Assembly: GCA_910588775.1 (NCBI GenBank)
Contig: CAJURH010000035.1
Span: forward strand, 1 to 23,626
Length of the DNA: 23,626 bases
Reading direction: 5' to 3'
From: an uncultured Lachnospiraceae bacterium
GTDB taxonomy: Bacteria; Bacillota; Clostridia; Lachnospirales; Lachnospiraceae
Under the pieces are notes generated by a model. The model worked only from the letters and a program-made list of their open reading frames with translations, did no database searches and was not told the DNA's origin. Positions 7,791 through 15,377 of the stretch are shown one piece after another (positions within the stretch are counted from its first letter, which is position 1; each line of letters begins with the position of its first letter). The position numbers were made by a program, and so were the translations under genes.

Positions 7791-8309
7791 ATGTCCAATC
7801 CAATTGTAACGATTACCATGGAAAACGGCGATGCGATGAAAGTTGAGTTATATCCGGACATTGCCCCGAACACTGTAAATAATTTTATCAGCCTTGTAAA
7901 AAAAGGCTTTTACGACGGTCTGACCTTCCACAGGGTAATCCCCGGGTTTATGATCCAGGGCGGCTGTCCCAAAGGAGACGGCACAGGCGGGCCAGGCTAT
8001 GCAATCCGAGGTGAATTCCTCCAGAATGGTTTCCCCAACAGCCTAAAACACGAGCCAGGCGTTATCTCCATGGCACGGGCCATGCATCCCAACAGCGGCG
8101 GTTCTCAGTTCTTCCTGATGCACGAAACTTCTCCCCATCTGGACGGCGCGTACGCAGCCTTTGGAAAAATCACAGAAGGTCTGGAAGTCGTTGACAAAAT
8201 CGCCCAGACGCCTACAGGATTCGGCGACAAACCAGTGGAACCGCAAGTTATCAAGTCCATGACTGTTGACACCCAGGACAAAGAGTATCCCCAACCAGAG
8301 ACCTTATAA
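7791..8309 (+). CDS. Cyclophilin-type peptidyl-prolyl cis-trans isomerase
   Basis: Cyclophilins speed cis-trans isomerisation of peptide bonds before proline and assist folding. The protein is 172 residues from the ATG at 7791 (MSNPIVTITMENGD), which follows GAAAGGA. It has no signal peptide, so it is cytosolic. Motifs in order are FHRVIPGFMIQGG with the catalytic Arg, the GTGGPGY loop, SMARAMHPNSGGSQFF, and the HLDGAYAAFG loop. The residue after HLDG is alanine where many cyclophilins carry a cyclosporin-contact Trp or similar, as in other bacterial PpiB types. It is a single-gene unit with its own promoter and a hairpin after it. Confidence 0.94.
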   Translation: MSNPIVTITMENGDAMKVELYPDIAPNTVNNFISLVKKGFYDGLTFHRVIPGFMIQGGCPKGDGTGGPGYAIRGEFLQNGFPNSLKHEPGVISMARAMHPNSGGSQFFLMHETSPHLDGAYAAFGKITEGLEVVDKIAQTPTGFGDKPVEPQVIKSMTVDTQDKEYPQPETL

Positions 8310-8316
8310 AATCTGC

Positions 8317-8340
8317 AGGCGCGTTCCCATACGCGCCTGT
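8317..8340. terminator. Hairpin between converging cyclophilin and yigZ-like genes
   Basis: A perfect 9-bp stem, CAGGCGCGT (8317-8325) with ACGCGCCTG (8332-8340), and a 6-base loop. No T-run follows on the plus strand; on the minus strand CAGATTTT follows. It lies 7 bases after the cyclophilin stop and may slow transcription in both directions. Confidence 0.55.
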
Positions 8341-8366
8341 AATGAATAGAACGAATAGAAAAAATC

Positions 8367-9047
8367 TCACTCAAACAATTCTATATTCCCATCTACCATG
8401 GCAAAACACGTCTGCCGAAGCTTCTCAATCTGCGCTTTACCGCCGGTGGCCTCCGTCACCTTCTGAAGAAACGACTCAATCTCCTCACCTGGGAGCAGAA
8501 TGTCCAACTTCACCATCTCGCCATAGTCGGACTCTAGAATGGACAAGCCCTGTTCCCCCGCCAGGTACTGCACTTTCCCCAATCCTGGATAGTCCACCTG
8601 CATCCGGTAAATGGCCCCTTCCCGCTTCTCTATGACCACCGCCTGATTCAGACCCTCCCGGACAGCCGCGGAATACGCCCGCACCAGTCCTCCGGTTCCC
8701 AGCAAAGTCCCGCCAAAATACCGGGTCACCACAACCACCGTGTCATATAGATCATTTCCCAACAAGACATCCAACATAGGTCTGCCCGCGGTCCCGGATG
8801 GCTCTCCGTCGTCACTGCACCTGGATATCTCCCTATGAGGTCCGATTACATATGCGTGGCAGTTATGGCGGGCATCCCAATACTGTTTCTTAATCTTCCC
8901 AATAAACTCAATGGCTTCTTCCTCACTGGACGCAGGCTGCACATGGGCAATAAAACGGGATTTTTTCTCCACAATCTCCCCCTGCCCGCCCCGATATATG
9001 GTTCTATACCTGGGCGCGCCTGATTTTTCGGTGTGTTTCTCTGGCAT
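8367..9047 (-). CDS. IMPACT/YigZ family protein
   Basis: This belongs to the IMPACT family (YigZ of E. coli, YvyE of B. subtilis), conserved proteins whose bacterial role is still poorly defined. The N-terminal domain shows the family pattern KKSRFIAHVQPASSEEEA, then DARHNCHAYVIG, the signature DDGEPSGTAGRPML, and VVVTRYFGGTLLGTGGLVRAYS. A smaller ferredoxin-like C-terminal domain follows. At 226 residues it has a slightly longer N-terminus than usual. AGGAGG lies about 9 bases before the ATG. It is a single gene whose end faces the cyclophilin gene. Confidence 0.9.
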   Translation of the reverse strand: MPEKHTEKSGAPRYRTIYRGGQGEIVEKKSRFIAHVQPASSEEEAIEFIGKIKKQYWDARHNCHAYVIGPHREISRCSDDGEPSGTAGRPMLDVLLGNDLYDTVVVVTRYFGGTLLGTGGLVRAYSAAVREGLNQAVVIEKREGAIYRMQVDYPGLGKVQYLAGEQGLSILESDYGEMVKLDILLPGEEIESFLQKVTEATGGKAQIEKLRQTCFAMVDGNIELFE

Positions 9048-9118
9048 TTTCGCCGCCTCCTAATCCTTGCTATGTAAAAATAATTTTATCATATCGCACA
9101 GATAAAACAAACAAATAT

Positions 9119-9877
9119 TTAAAATAACCCTTGCAGATATTTACAAACCTTACCCACGCCACGCAGACCTTTCGCCACGAATTTCCCCAGATAAGGCCCA
9201 AATATCCGGTTGATTTTCTGCGCTTGTCTGGTCTGCCTCCTCTGTTCTGGCGTATGCCAGGACGCGTGATACCAGTGGATGCTGTAAGTGTTTTCCGTTA
9301 TTCTCAAGCGGTTATCCGTATAACATAAGGGTGCAAAATATTCCGGGGGGAAAACTTCAACATTTCCCACCGTCTGCCTCTTACCATTGGCCTTCAGTCC
9401 ATAAGATTTCAGAATCTCTGTGGAATAGACCGGCGAGACAACCAGATTCAGCGTATGGTCTCCTTTATAAAAGGAAAAATCTTCATACATATCCCGCATC
9501 TGTTTGATGACCAGGTTCCCGCTCTCGGCGCCAAATCCCAATCCCAAAGCCACGCCTACCCGATTCTCAAAACCCATGAACGCTTCATATTTCAGCAAAT
9601 CATCCAGATTTCGAACCATCTCCACATCCGTATCCAGGTAAATCCCACCCTCACGGTAAATGATATCCAGCCGGGCATAATCCGGCACAAATCCCCACAT
9701 TTTGGCCTCATACGCCTGCTTCATATACGAACTTTTTGAAAAATCATAATTGGATTCATTCCATTCTATAATTTTATAATCTGGACAAAACTTTCTCCAA
9801 CTGTCTATACACGCTCTGTCTTTCTCCGGTATCGGATTGCCTCCGACCCAGCAATAATGGATTTTTTTCGGAATCAT
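9119..9877 (-). CDS. GT32-like glycosyltransferase with a DXD sugar-binding region
   Basis: The 252-residue protein starts MIPKKIHYCWVGGNPIP, typical of the DXD-containing sugar transferases related to GT32 and capsular polysaccharide enzymes. The metal and nucleotide-sugar site is GGIYLDTD, with Asp at 82 and 84, preceded by the conserved DYARLDIIYREGG. It has no clear membrane helix, though the C-terminus is basic. It follows the GT2 gene at 9898 by 20 bases, so the two are probably one transcript and act on the same surface glycan. The ribosome site (GGGGG) is poor, which fits coupling. Donor and acceptor sugars cannot be told. Confidence 0.87.
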   Translation of the reverse strand: MIPKKIHYCWVGGNPIPEKDRACIDSWRKFCPDYKIIEWNESNYDFSKSSYMKQAYEAKMWGFVPDYARLDIIYREGGIYLDTDVEMVRNLDDLLKYEAFMGFENRVGVALGLGFGAESGNLVIKQMRDMYEDFSFYKGDHTLNLVVSPVYSTEILKSYGLKANGKRQTVGNVEVFPPEYFAPLCYTDNRLRITENTYSIHWYHASWHTPEQRRQTRQAQKINRIFGPYLGKFVAKGLRGVGKVCKYLQGLF

Positions 9878-9897
9878 ACATGGCCCCCAAACACACT

Positions 9898-10848
9898 CTA
9901 ATACCTGATTATCTTCTTAATCACTTTGCTTAGCGGCCCATACCAGCTTGGCGCCGACAAAAACAAAAGCGCTTTTCCAATGCTCTTCATATCCCTGGCA
10001 TTTCGCATAATGAACCTTCTGTCCTGCGGCCACATCTTCTCTTGTGGAGACATGCGGCATGCCTCAATCATTTGCCGAGACAGGTAACTGAGCAAAATAT
10101 TGCGTTGATATTTCGTAACATCCAGACTTCTATAGTAATGCTCTAATTTCCTATAAATGATCTTCGCATGCCGCGCGTTCTCATCTTTATCACTCCGATG
10201 GGTGACAGAGCCTTCCCGCCAGACATAATCGTACAGACATTTGTCTATATAACGGGTCGTTTCCGCCAAAAAATACAGCTTGGGAGTCCACAGTTCGTCC
10301 TCGTGAAGCATTCCTTTTGCGAATAAATGACGTTTCCGTAAAATAAGATCGCTTCGGATCACTTTCGACCAAACGGACACATTTATGCTCCTGGCTTCTA
10401 TATTATCCAGAAAATAATCTTTACCGTTTTTTATAACATGCGTTTCAATAGGCCGAAGATTTATTTTCCTGATTCTCCCGCCATCTTTCACAACCCATCC
10501 GTTAAATTCCAGCACATCCACCGGGTCCCTGGTCAGTTCCCGGTCGATTGTCTCCAACGCGTCCACTTCCAAAAAATCATCGCCATCCACAAAAAAGACA
10601 TACTCTAACAAAATCTTCCCAATCCCGAAATTCCTGGCATCCGAAAGCCCTCCATTTTCCTTCCAATAATACTCAAAACGGGAATCTCTGCTGGCATAAT
10701 CTCTGGCAATCCATGAACTGCCATCCGTCGATCCATCGTCCACCAAAATGGCGCGAAAATCCCTGTGCGTTTGATGCAGGATGCTGCTTAAACAGCAATC
10801 CAATTCATTTTGAACATTGTAGATGGGTATGATCAGATCATATTTCAT
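9898..10848 (-). CDS. Family 2 glycosyltransferase
   Basis: This is a 316-residue GT-A enzyme of the kind that builds capsule, exopolysaccharide or cell-wall glycans. It opens with DLIIPIYNVQNELDCCLSSI, then LVDDGSTDGSS, ENGGLSDARNFGI and the metal-binding FVDGDDFLE. The region after about 220 is basic with hydrophobic stretches, as in membrane-associated members. The ATG has GGAGGTG upstream. A TATAGT (10880-10885, minus strand) may be the -10 of its promoter, but no good -35 is seen. It leads the pair with the GT32-like gene and is divergent from the ybaK-like gene. Confidence 0.9.
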   Translation of the reverse strand: MKYDLIIPIYNVQNELDCCLSSILHQTHRDFRAILVDDGSTDGSSWIARDYASRDSRFEYYWKENGGLSDARNFGIGKILLEYVFFVDGDDFLEVDALETIDRELTRDPVDVLEFNGWVVKDGGRIRKINLRPIETHVIKNGKDYFLDNIEARSINVSVWSKVIRSDLILRKRHLFAKGMLHEDELWTPKLYFLAETTRYIDKCLYDYVWREGSVTHRSDKDENARHAKIIYRKLEHYYRSLDVTKYQRNILLSYLSRQMIEACRMSPQEKMWPQDRRFIMRNARDMKSIGKALLFLSAPSWYGPLSKVIKKIIRY

Positions 10849-10921
10849 GGATACACCTCCGGGAAACTGGATTGACCTAACTATATCACATTTTCTCTGC
10901 TTTGGCGAAACATTCTTTTTC

Positions 10922-10951
10922 TTGCTTGAGAATTTCAGAGTGTGTTATAAT
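10922..10951 (+). promoter_or_regulatory. Promoter of the ybaK-like gene
   Basis: TTGCTT (10922-10927), an 18-base spacer and TATAAT (10946-10951), with TGT immediately before it, an extended -10. The start would be near 10958, which is downstream of an in-frame ATG-like upstream frame opening at 10902 and so supports the ATG at 10995. Confidence 0.75.
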
Positions 10952-10994
10952 AATCTGGAAATATTTTGGAAAACACGCTTCAAGGAGGAAGAGC

Positions 10995-11468
10995 ATGTCT
11001 ATAGAAAGAGTTCGGGCATATTTCAAAGATCAGAATATAGAGGACCGCATCCAGGAATTTGAAGTATCCAGCGCAACCGTGGAACTGGCCGCCGCGGCGC
11101 TTAACTGTGAACCGCAGCGGATAGCCAAGACGCTTTCCTTTCTGGTAAATGGAAATGTGATTTTAATCGTAGCCGCCGGGGATGCCCGCATCGATAACCC
11201 TAAGTACAAGGCTAAATTTGGCGCCAAAGCGAAGATGCTTTCACCCGGTGACGCTGAAAATTTAATCGGCCACGCTGTAGGCGGCGTATGTCCGTTCGCC
11301 GTAAATGAAGGCGTAGATATATACCTGGATGTGTCCTTAAAACGCTTTGAGACCGTTTTCCCGGCCTGCGGCAGCTCGAACAGCGCAATCGAGCTTACAA
11401 TCCCGGAACTGGAAAAATATTCCGGATACACAAAGTGGGTGGATGTGTGCAAGGGCTACATTGAATAA
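10995..11468 (+). CDS. YbaK/EbsC-type aminoacyl-tRNA deacylase
   Basis: Proteins of this fold hydrolyse misacylated tRNAs in trans, for example Cys-tRNA(Pro). The 157-residue protein begins MSIERVRAYF after a perfect AAGGAGG. It has the family features: a Lys in the IAKTLSFLVNG segment, DARIDNPKYKAKFG, and GGVCPFAV near the substrate pocket. A longer in-frame reading from 10902 would run across the promoter and is rejected. It is a single gene between a divergent glycosyltransferase and the converging end of the amino-acid operon. The exact tRNA/amino acid pair it edits is not evident. Confidence 0.9.
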   Translation: MSIERVRAYFKDQNIEDRIQEFEVSSATVELAAAALNCEPQRIAKTLSFLVNGNVILIVAAGDARIDNPKYKAKFGAKAKMLSPGDAENLIGHAVGGVCPFAVNEGVDIYLDVSLKRFETVFPACGSSNSAIELTIPELEKYSGYTKWVDVCKGYIE

Positions 11469-11544
11469 AGCCCAGTGCGCCCGCAGAAAACAAGTGCGCT
11501 TCCATAAATTATAGGCTGCGCAGACGCAATTTGCGCCCCTGCAT

Positions 11545-12075
11545 TTAGTTTCCTGCTGGAGTTGTTACGGTAATCTGACAGGATTCCATGGCCTTCAACG
11601 CCCTCTCATGGCTTTCCGGCGTAACTCCCGCGCAGCACGCACTATCCACGCTGATTTCCGTTTCCGGCAGGCATGCTTTCAGTATTATGGCATTGGAGAT
11701 TACGCATATGTCTGTGCACAGCCCTACAAGCTCAATGGAATCAATTTTCTCTTCCCGGTTCCATTGAAGCATCCGCTGACCCAACTCCACGCTTCCAAAG
11801 GTCACCTTATCCACTGGCGGTTCCGTGCAGTATGGACGCAGTCTCTCATGTATCCGCCACCCTTCGGTATCCCGGATGCAATGTTTCACCGGGAGTTTCC
11901 GGCCCTCCTGGGTCTCCAGGTAATTTTCTTCATGGGTGTCTCTGGTAAACACAACCTTTCCATGGAACTGCCGCACCTTTTCCACTGTCCGCGGTAAAAT
12001 TTCTTGGGCCTCAGCGGTTCCCAATGCCCCGTCTATAAAATCATTTTGCATGTCAACCACTACCAATACTTTCAC
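11545..12075 (-). CDS. Isochorismatase-family cysteine hydrolase, nicotinamidase-like
   Basis: The 176-residue protein carries the family catalytic triad: Asp8 in VVDMQNDF, Lys90 in VDKVTFGS, and Cys124 in TDICVISNA. Asp46-x-His48 and a KHC segment near 64-66 resemble the metal site of nicotinamidases, so conversion of nicotinamide to nicotinate is a fair first guess, but other amide substrates are possible. Its start overlaps the HD gene stop by four bases (ATGA). It is the last gene of the run from 20222. No clear T-tailed terminator is seen in the 76-base gap to the converging ybaK-like gene. Confidence 0.88.
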   Translation of the reverse strand: MKVLVVVDMQNDFIDGALGTAEAQEILPRTVEKVRQFHGKVVFTRDTHEENYLETQEGRKLPVKHCIRDTEGWRIHERLRPYCTEPPVDKVTFGSVELGQRMLQWNREEKIDSIELVGLCTDICVISNAIILKACLPETEISVDSACCAGVTPESHERALKAMESCQITVTTPAGN

Positions 12076-12593
12076 TGCATTTTACCCCCGTACATAATCT
12101 GAAAAAGCTTCTTTCCGGTTTCCGTAACAAATATTTTCTCATAGACAGATCGGACGGCTGTTGAAGCGCTGGTCCCTTCTTCATACAGATTTACCAGGAA
12201 GTCCGCTTCCACCAGTATCTGATAGTCCGATCCTGAAATGCCGCTATATGTGTGATGATGACCCACCAGATAGCAGACTCTTTCCACCATCACTTCACCA
12301 AATCCCAGCCGCTTAAGCATCTTGGCCGCCTCGCCTGGTCCTTCCTGTTCCTGCAGCTTCCCGCTGCACTGGCCGTACTTTTCTTCCGCCCGCTTAATGC
12401 CGATATCATGAACCAGCGCCGCTGTCTCCAGTATGAATTGCGTCTCTTGGTCCAGATTTTCTTCTCTTCCGATTAGACGTGATAAACTGTGCACTTTGAG
12501 AAAATGTTGTATGCGGCGGGGATCTCCCTCATAATATTGCATCATTTCCATGGCTAGCCTGGAAATCTTCTCTTCATGTACCTGCATTTGCAT
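12072..12593 (-). CDS. HD-domain protein (putative phosphohydrolase)
   Basis: The 173-residue protein fits the HD superfamily of metal-dependent phosphohydrolases: His near the N-terminus in RRIQHFLKVHSL, the paired His-Asp in ALVHDIGIKRAE, then GHHHTY, with a later Asp in VEADFLVNL. The substrate is not known; relatives act on nucleotides or cyclic nucleotides. It begins 9 bases after the kinase gene stop and overlaps the isochorismatase gene by four bases, so it is co-transcribed with the fermentation genes. Whether it has a metabolic or a housekeeping role there is unclear. Confidence 0.87.
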   Translation of the reverse strand: MQMQVHEEKISRLAMEMMQYYEGDPRRIQHFLKVHSLSRLIGREENLDQETQFILETAALVHDIGIKRAEEKYGQCSGKLQEQEGPGEAAKMLKRLGFGEVMVERVCYLVGHHHTYSGISGSDYQILVEADFLVNLYEEGTSASTAVRSVYEKIFVTETGKKLFQIMYGGKMQ

Positions 12594-12602
12594 CCCCTCT
12601 TC

Positions 12603-13718
12603 TCACGATGGCCTCCAATGGCTGTAGCTGTGGCGTTTCTGCACCGTGGGCAGAGCGTATATATGCGCTTCCTCTTTGCCTTCCAGGATGCGCAGCCCTC
12701 CAAGAGCCAGCGCTTCCATCTCGTTTTCTCCAGGCATAACTGCGACTGGAGCTATGAAGCCCACATATTCCTCCACCCGGCGGGTGAGCGCCTGAGAATG
12801 GGCCACTCCGCCTGTGAGGATGATGGCGTCACACTTCCCTTTCAGCGCCACGGACAATAGCCCGATGCCTTTGGCAATCTGGTACGCCTGCGCCTGGAAA
12901 ATCAAATCCGCGTGTTCGTCTCCATCGGCGATGCGTCGCTCTATCTCCCGACAATCGCTGGTTCCCAGATGGGCATACATGCCCCCTTTTCCCCGGACCA
13001 ACCGTTTCATGTCGTTTCGGGTGTAATCCCCGGAATAGCACAGATGAATTAACTCCAAGGATGGCACGCTGCCAGCGCGCTCCGGCGAAAACTGCCCGTC
13101 GTCATCCCCCAGGGAATCCACAATCTGCCCCTGACGGTGTACGCTGGCAGACACGCCTCCCCCCAAGTGGGCCACGATAAAGTTCTGTTTCTCGTAGTCC
13201 AACCCCCGCTCCTGGCAGTAGCGTAGAGCCATGGCCCTGCTGTTGAGCACGTGGCAGAAGCTTTGACGTGTTATCTTCGGAATTCCTGTAATCCTGGCCA
13301 CGGGAGTCAGTTCGCTGGAAGTCACCGCATCATAGATATACGCTGGCACATGGGCCATGTCCCCCATCAGCTTCGCCAGCATTCCGCCTAGGTTAGACGC
13401 ATGAGGCGAACTGATGTTGTCGTTTTCCAGCGCATAAAACAACTCATCATTTACCAAGTAGCCGCCAGTCCTCAGACCAGGAACCAGACCGCCACGACCC
13501 ATGATAGCGTCCATGTTCGAAAGCTTTATGTCATGGCGTTTCAGAAAACTTTGCACCACTTCCATACGAAAGGGAATCTGGTCAGGAATCGCGTCGTACG
13601 CCGCCAGCTCTTCCTGGGTATGCTCTATATTTTCCTGTATAACCCTTTCCCGGCCCTGGTAAATGGCCAGCTTGGTGCTGGTAGAGCCGGGATTGATAAT
13701 TAACTGTTGGTATGCCAT
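12603..13718 (-). CDS. buk: Butyrate kinase family acyl-phosphate kinase
   Basis: Butyrate kinases turn an acyl phosphate and ADP into the free acid and ATP. The protein is 371 residues, close to the family norm. It has the ASKHA phosphate loop INPGSTSTKLAIY at about 8-20, VAHLGGGVSASVH, the GSVPS segment and ILTGGVAHS near the C-terminus. In this operon the partner acyltransferase is at 19275-20222 and the acyl-CoA source is IorAB, so the real substrate may be an aryl-acetyl or branched acyl phosphate rather than butyryl phosphate. It lies 10 bases after the aminotransferase gene. The family call is firm; the substrate is inferred. Confidence 0.92.
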   Translation of the reverse strand: MAYQQLIINPGSTSTKLAIYQGRERVIQENIEHTQEELAAYDAIPDQIPFRMEVVQSFLKRHDIKLSNMDAIMGRGGLVPGLRTGGYLVNDELFYALENDNISSPHASNLGGMLAKLMGDMAHVPAYIYDAVTSSELTPVARITGIPKITRQSFCHVLNSRAMALRYCQERGLDYEKQNFIVAHLGGGVSASVHRQGQIVDSLGDDDGQFSPERAGSVPSLELIHLCYSGDYTRNDMKRLVRGKGGMYAHLGTSDCREIERRIADGDEHADLIFQAQAYQIAKGIGLLSVALKGKCDAIILTGGVAHSQALTRRVEEYVGFIAPVAVMPGENEMEALALGGLRILEGKEEAHIYALPTVQKRHSYSHWRPS

Positions 13719-13728
13719 GCTTTTCTCT

Positions 13729-14913
13729 CTATTGATATTCCTTCATCAGTTCCCGGAACGCAGGAAGCGAATGAACGATGGTTTCATAAGACACACAGTA
13801 GGCCAGACGCACATAGCCAGGACAGGCGAAAGAACTGCCTGGCACCATCAGAATGTTGTATTTTTTGCCGGCCTGACAAAACTCTTTCTCATCCGCCACC
13901 GGAGATTTCACGAACAGGTAGAAGGCTCCCTGGGGCTTGATGCACTCCAGCCCGCATTCCTTTAGCCCCTCGTACAGCGTCGTACGGTTCCTGTCGTAGT
14001 AGGCCACGTCCACCTGGGCGTCCACGCAGCGCCCGATTACTTTCTGAATCAAGGACGGCGCATTGACCGAACCGTTGATGCGGTTGGCGATGGATGCCGC
14101 CGTAATCACTTCCTCACTGCCATCCACCTCGTCGGGAATTACCAGATACCCGATGCGCTCCCCAGGCAGAGACAAGGACTTGCTGTAAGAATATCCCACC
14201 ACCGTGTTGGCGTAATATTGGGTCAGGTAGGGAACCTTTACGCCGTCGTAGGCCAGCTCCCGGTATGGCTCGTCGGAAATCAGGTAAATTACGCTGTTAA
14301 ATTCCTTTTGCTTGGCTTCCAATATGGAAGCCATCTTCTGAATCGTCTCCTCGGAGTAAACAACGCCTGTGGGATTATGGGGCGTATTCACAATCACCGC
14401 CCTGGTCTTTGCCGTTATTTTCTGCTCAAATTCCTGCAGATTGGGTTGGAACGTGGACGTGTCCGGCGTAATTTCCACCAATTTTCCGTCATAGTTGCGT
14501 ACATAAGAACCATACTCCAGGAAATACGGAGCGAAGACAATGACTTCCTCTCCCGGATTCACCACGGTTTTTAGTATCACGTTCAGGCCGCTGGCCGCTC
14601 CCACCGTCATAATCAGATTCCTGGCCTGGAAATTGGTCCCAAAGCGACGGTTTAAGGATTCTGCAATGCTTTGACGCACGTCCTCAAACCCAGCGTTGTT
14701 CATATAGCCATGAAGAACCACCGGGTCCTCCTGATTTACCAAATCAAGAATCGCGTCTTTCACCTGCTGTGGCGCCGGAACATTGGGGTTTCCAAGACTG
14801 AAGTCAAACACTTTGTCCGCGCCATATTTTGCCCGAAGCTTATTTCCCTCTTCAAACATCGCGCGGATGGCCGAATTGTTCTGAACCAATGGTTTCATCT
14901 TTTCCGCTATCAT
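13729..14913 (-). CDS. Class I/II PLP-dependent aminotransferase
   Basis: This fold-type I aminotransferase moves an amino group from an amino acid to a 2-oxoacid. It has 394 residues with the PLP lysine at 245 (SYSKSLSLPGERIG), Asn180 in HNPTG, Asp214 in ISDEPYREL, and a carboxylate-binding Arg in VRLAYC near the C-terminus. The family includes aspartate and aromatic aminotransferases, and sequence alone does not separate them. Between an amino-acid symporter and IorAB, the natural role is to make the 2-oxoacid for IorAB. The start overlaps the VOC gene stop by four bases. Confidence 0.92.
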   Translation of the reverse strand: MIAEKMKPLVQNNSAIRAMFEEGNKLRAKYGADKVFDFSLGNPNVPAPQQVKDAILDLVNQEDPVVLHGYMNNAGFEDVRQSIAESLNRRFGTNFQARNLIMTVGAASGLNVILKTVVNPGEEVIVFAPYFLEYGSYVRNYDGKLVEITPDTSTFQPNLQEFEQKITAKTRAVIVNTPHNPTGVVYSEETIQKMASILEAKQKEFNSVIYLISDEPYRELAYDGVKVPYLTQYYANTVVGYSYSKSLSLPGERIGYLVIPDEVDGSEEVITAASIANRINGSVNAPSLIQKVIGRCVDAQVDVAYYDRNRTTLYEGLKECGLECIKPQGAFYLFVKSPVADEKEFCQAGKKYNILMVPGSSFACPGYVRLAYCVSYETIVHSLPAFRELMKEYQ

Positions 14914-15344
14914 TCTGTTCCCTCCTTACCTGAAACAGGCGCTTCCTCCGCTACAATATCCCATCCGATTCCATATTTATCAAACAGCTCTGCATGAAAT
15001 GCGCTGTAAAAAGTTTCCGTAGGCGGCAAGACAATGCGCGAACTCTCCTCAAACTGGTCAAATATTTTCTGCGCGTCCTTCTTGGTGGGCACAGTAACCG
15101 TCAGCTTAATCTGATTTCCACTGTGTATCGGGTCCGTCTCATCGGCAAACCAGACAACCGTCCCGCATATTTCCATTTCAGCATGTATAATCCACTGGGC
15201 CAGATTCTTCGGCGCATCCGCCAGGCCATCCGGCACATATTCTCCATAAGGCTGCGTCATTTTCACAGCGCTGTCAAAAACTTTCTGGTAAAAATCTAAA
15301 GCCTCTTTACATTGGCCATGAAAGGCGATATATGGCATTATCAT
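14910..15344 (-). CDS. VOC-superfamily protein, PhnB/glyoxalase-like
   Basis: The 144-residue protein opens with MIMPYIAFHGQCKEALDFYQ, the usual first beta-alpha module of PhnB-like vicinal-oxygen-chelate proteins, and ends with FHAELFDKYGIGWDI, the common closing motif. Such proteins bind metals or small ligands, and many have no known reaction. It is joined to the aminotransferase gene by an ATGA overlap and follows the symporter by 33 bases, so it belongs to the operon. A role with 2-oxoacids is possible but is only suggested by position. Confidence 0.87.
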   Translation of the reverse strand: MIMPYIAFHGQCKEALDFYQKVFDSAVKMTQPYGEYVPDGLADAPKNLAQWIIHAEMEICGTVVWFADETDPIHSGNQIKLTVTVPTKKDAQKIFDQFEESSRIVLPPTETFYSAFHAELFDKYGIGWDIVAEEAPVSGKEGTE

Positions 15345-15377
15345 CTATAATTCCTCTTTTCTTAACTTAACAAATAT

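Noticed and set aside
10902..10994. 31-residue N-terminal extension of the ybaK-like protein
   Set aside because: It would cross the -35 and -10 boxes. The ATG at 10995 has a perfect AAGGAGG.
11500..11545. Imperfect GC-rich hairpin (around TGCGCAGACGC/TTGCGC) between the converging ybaK-like gene and the operon end
   Set aside because: The stem is short and broken and no T-run follows on either strand, so I did not list it as a terminator.
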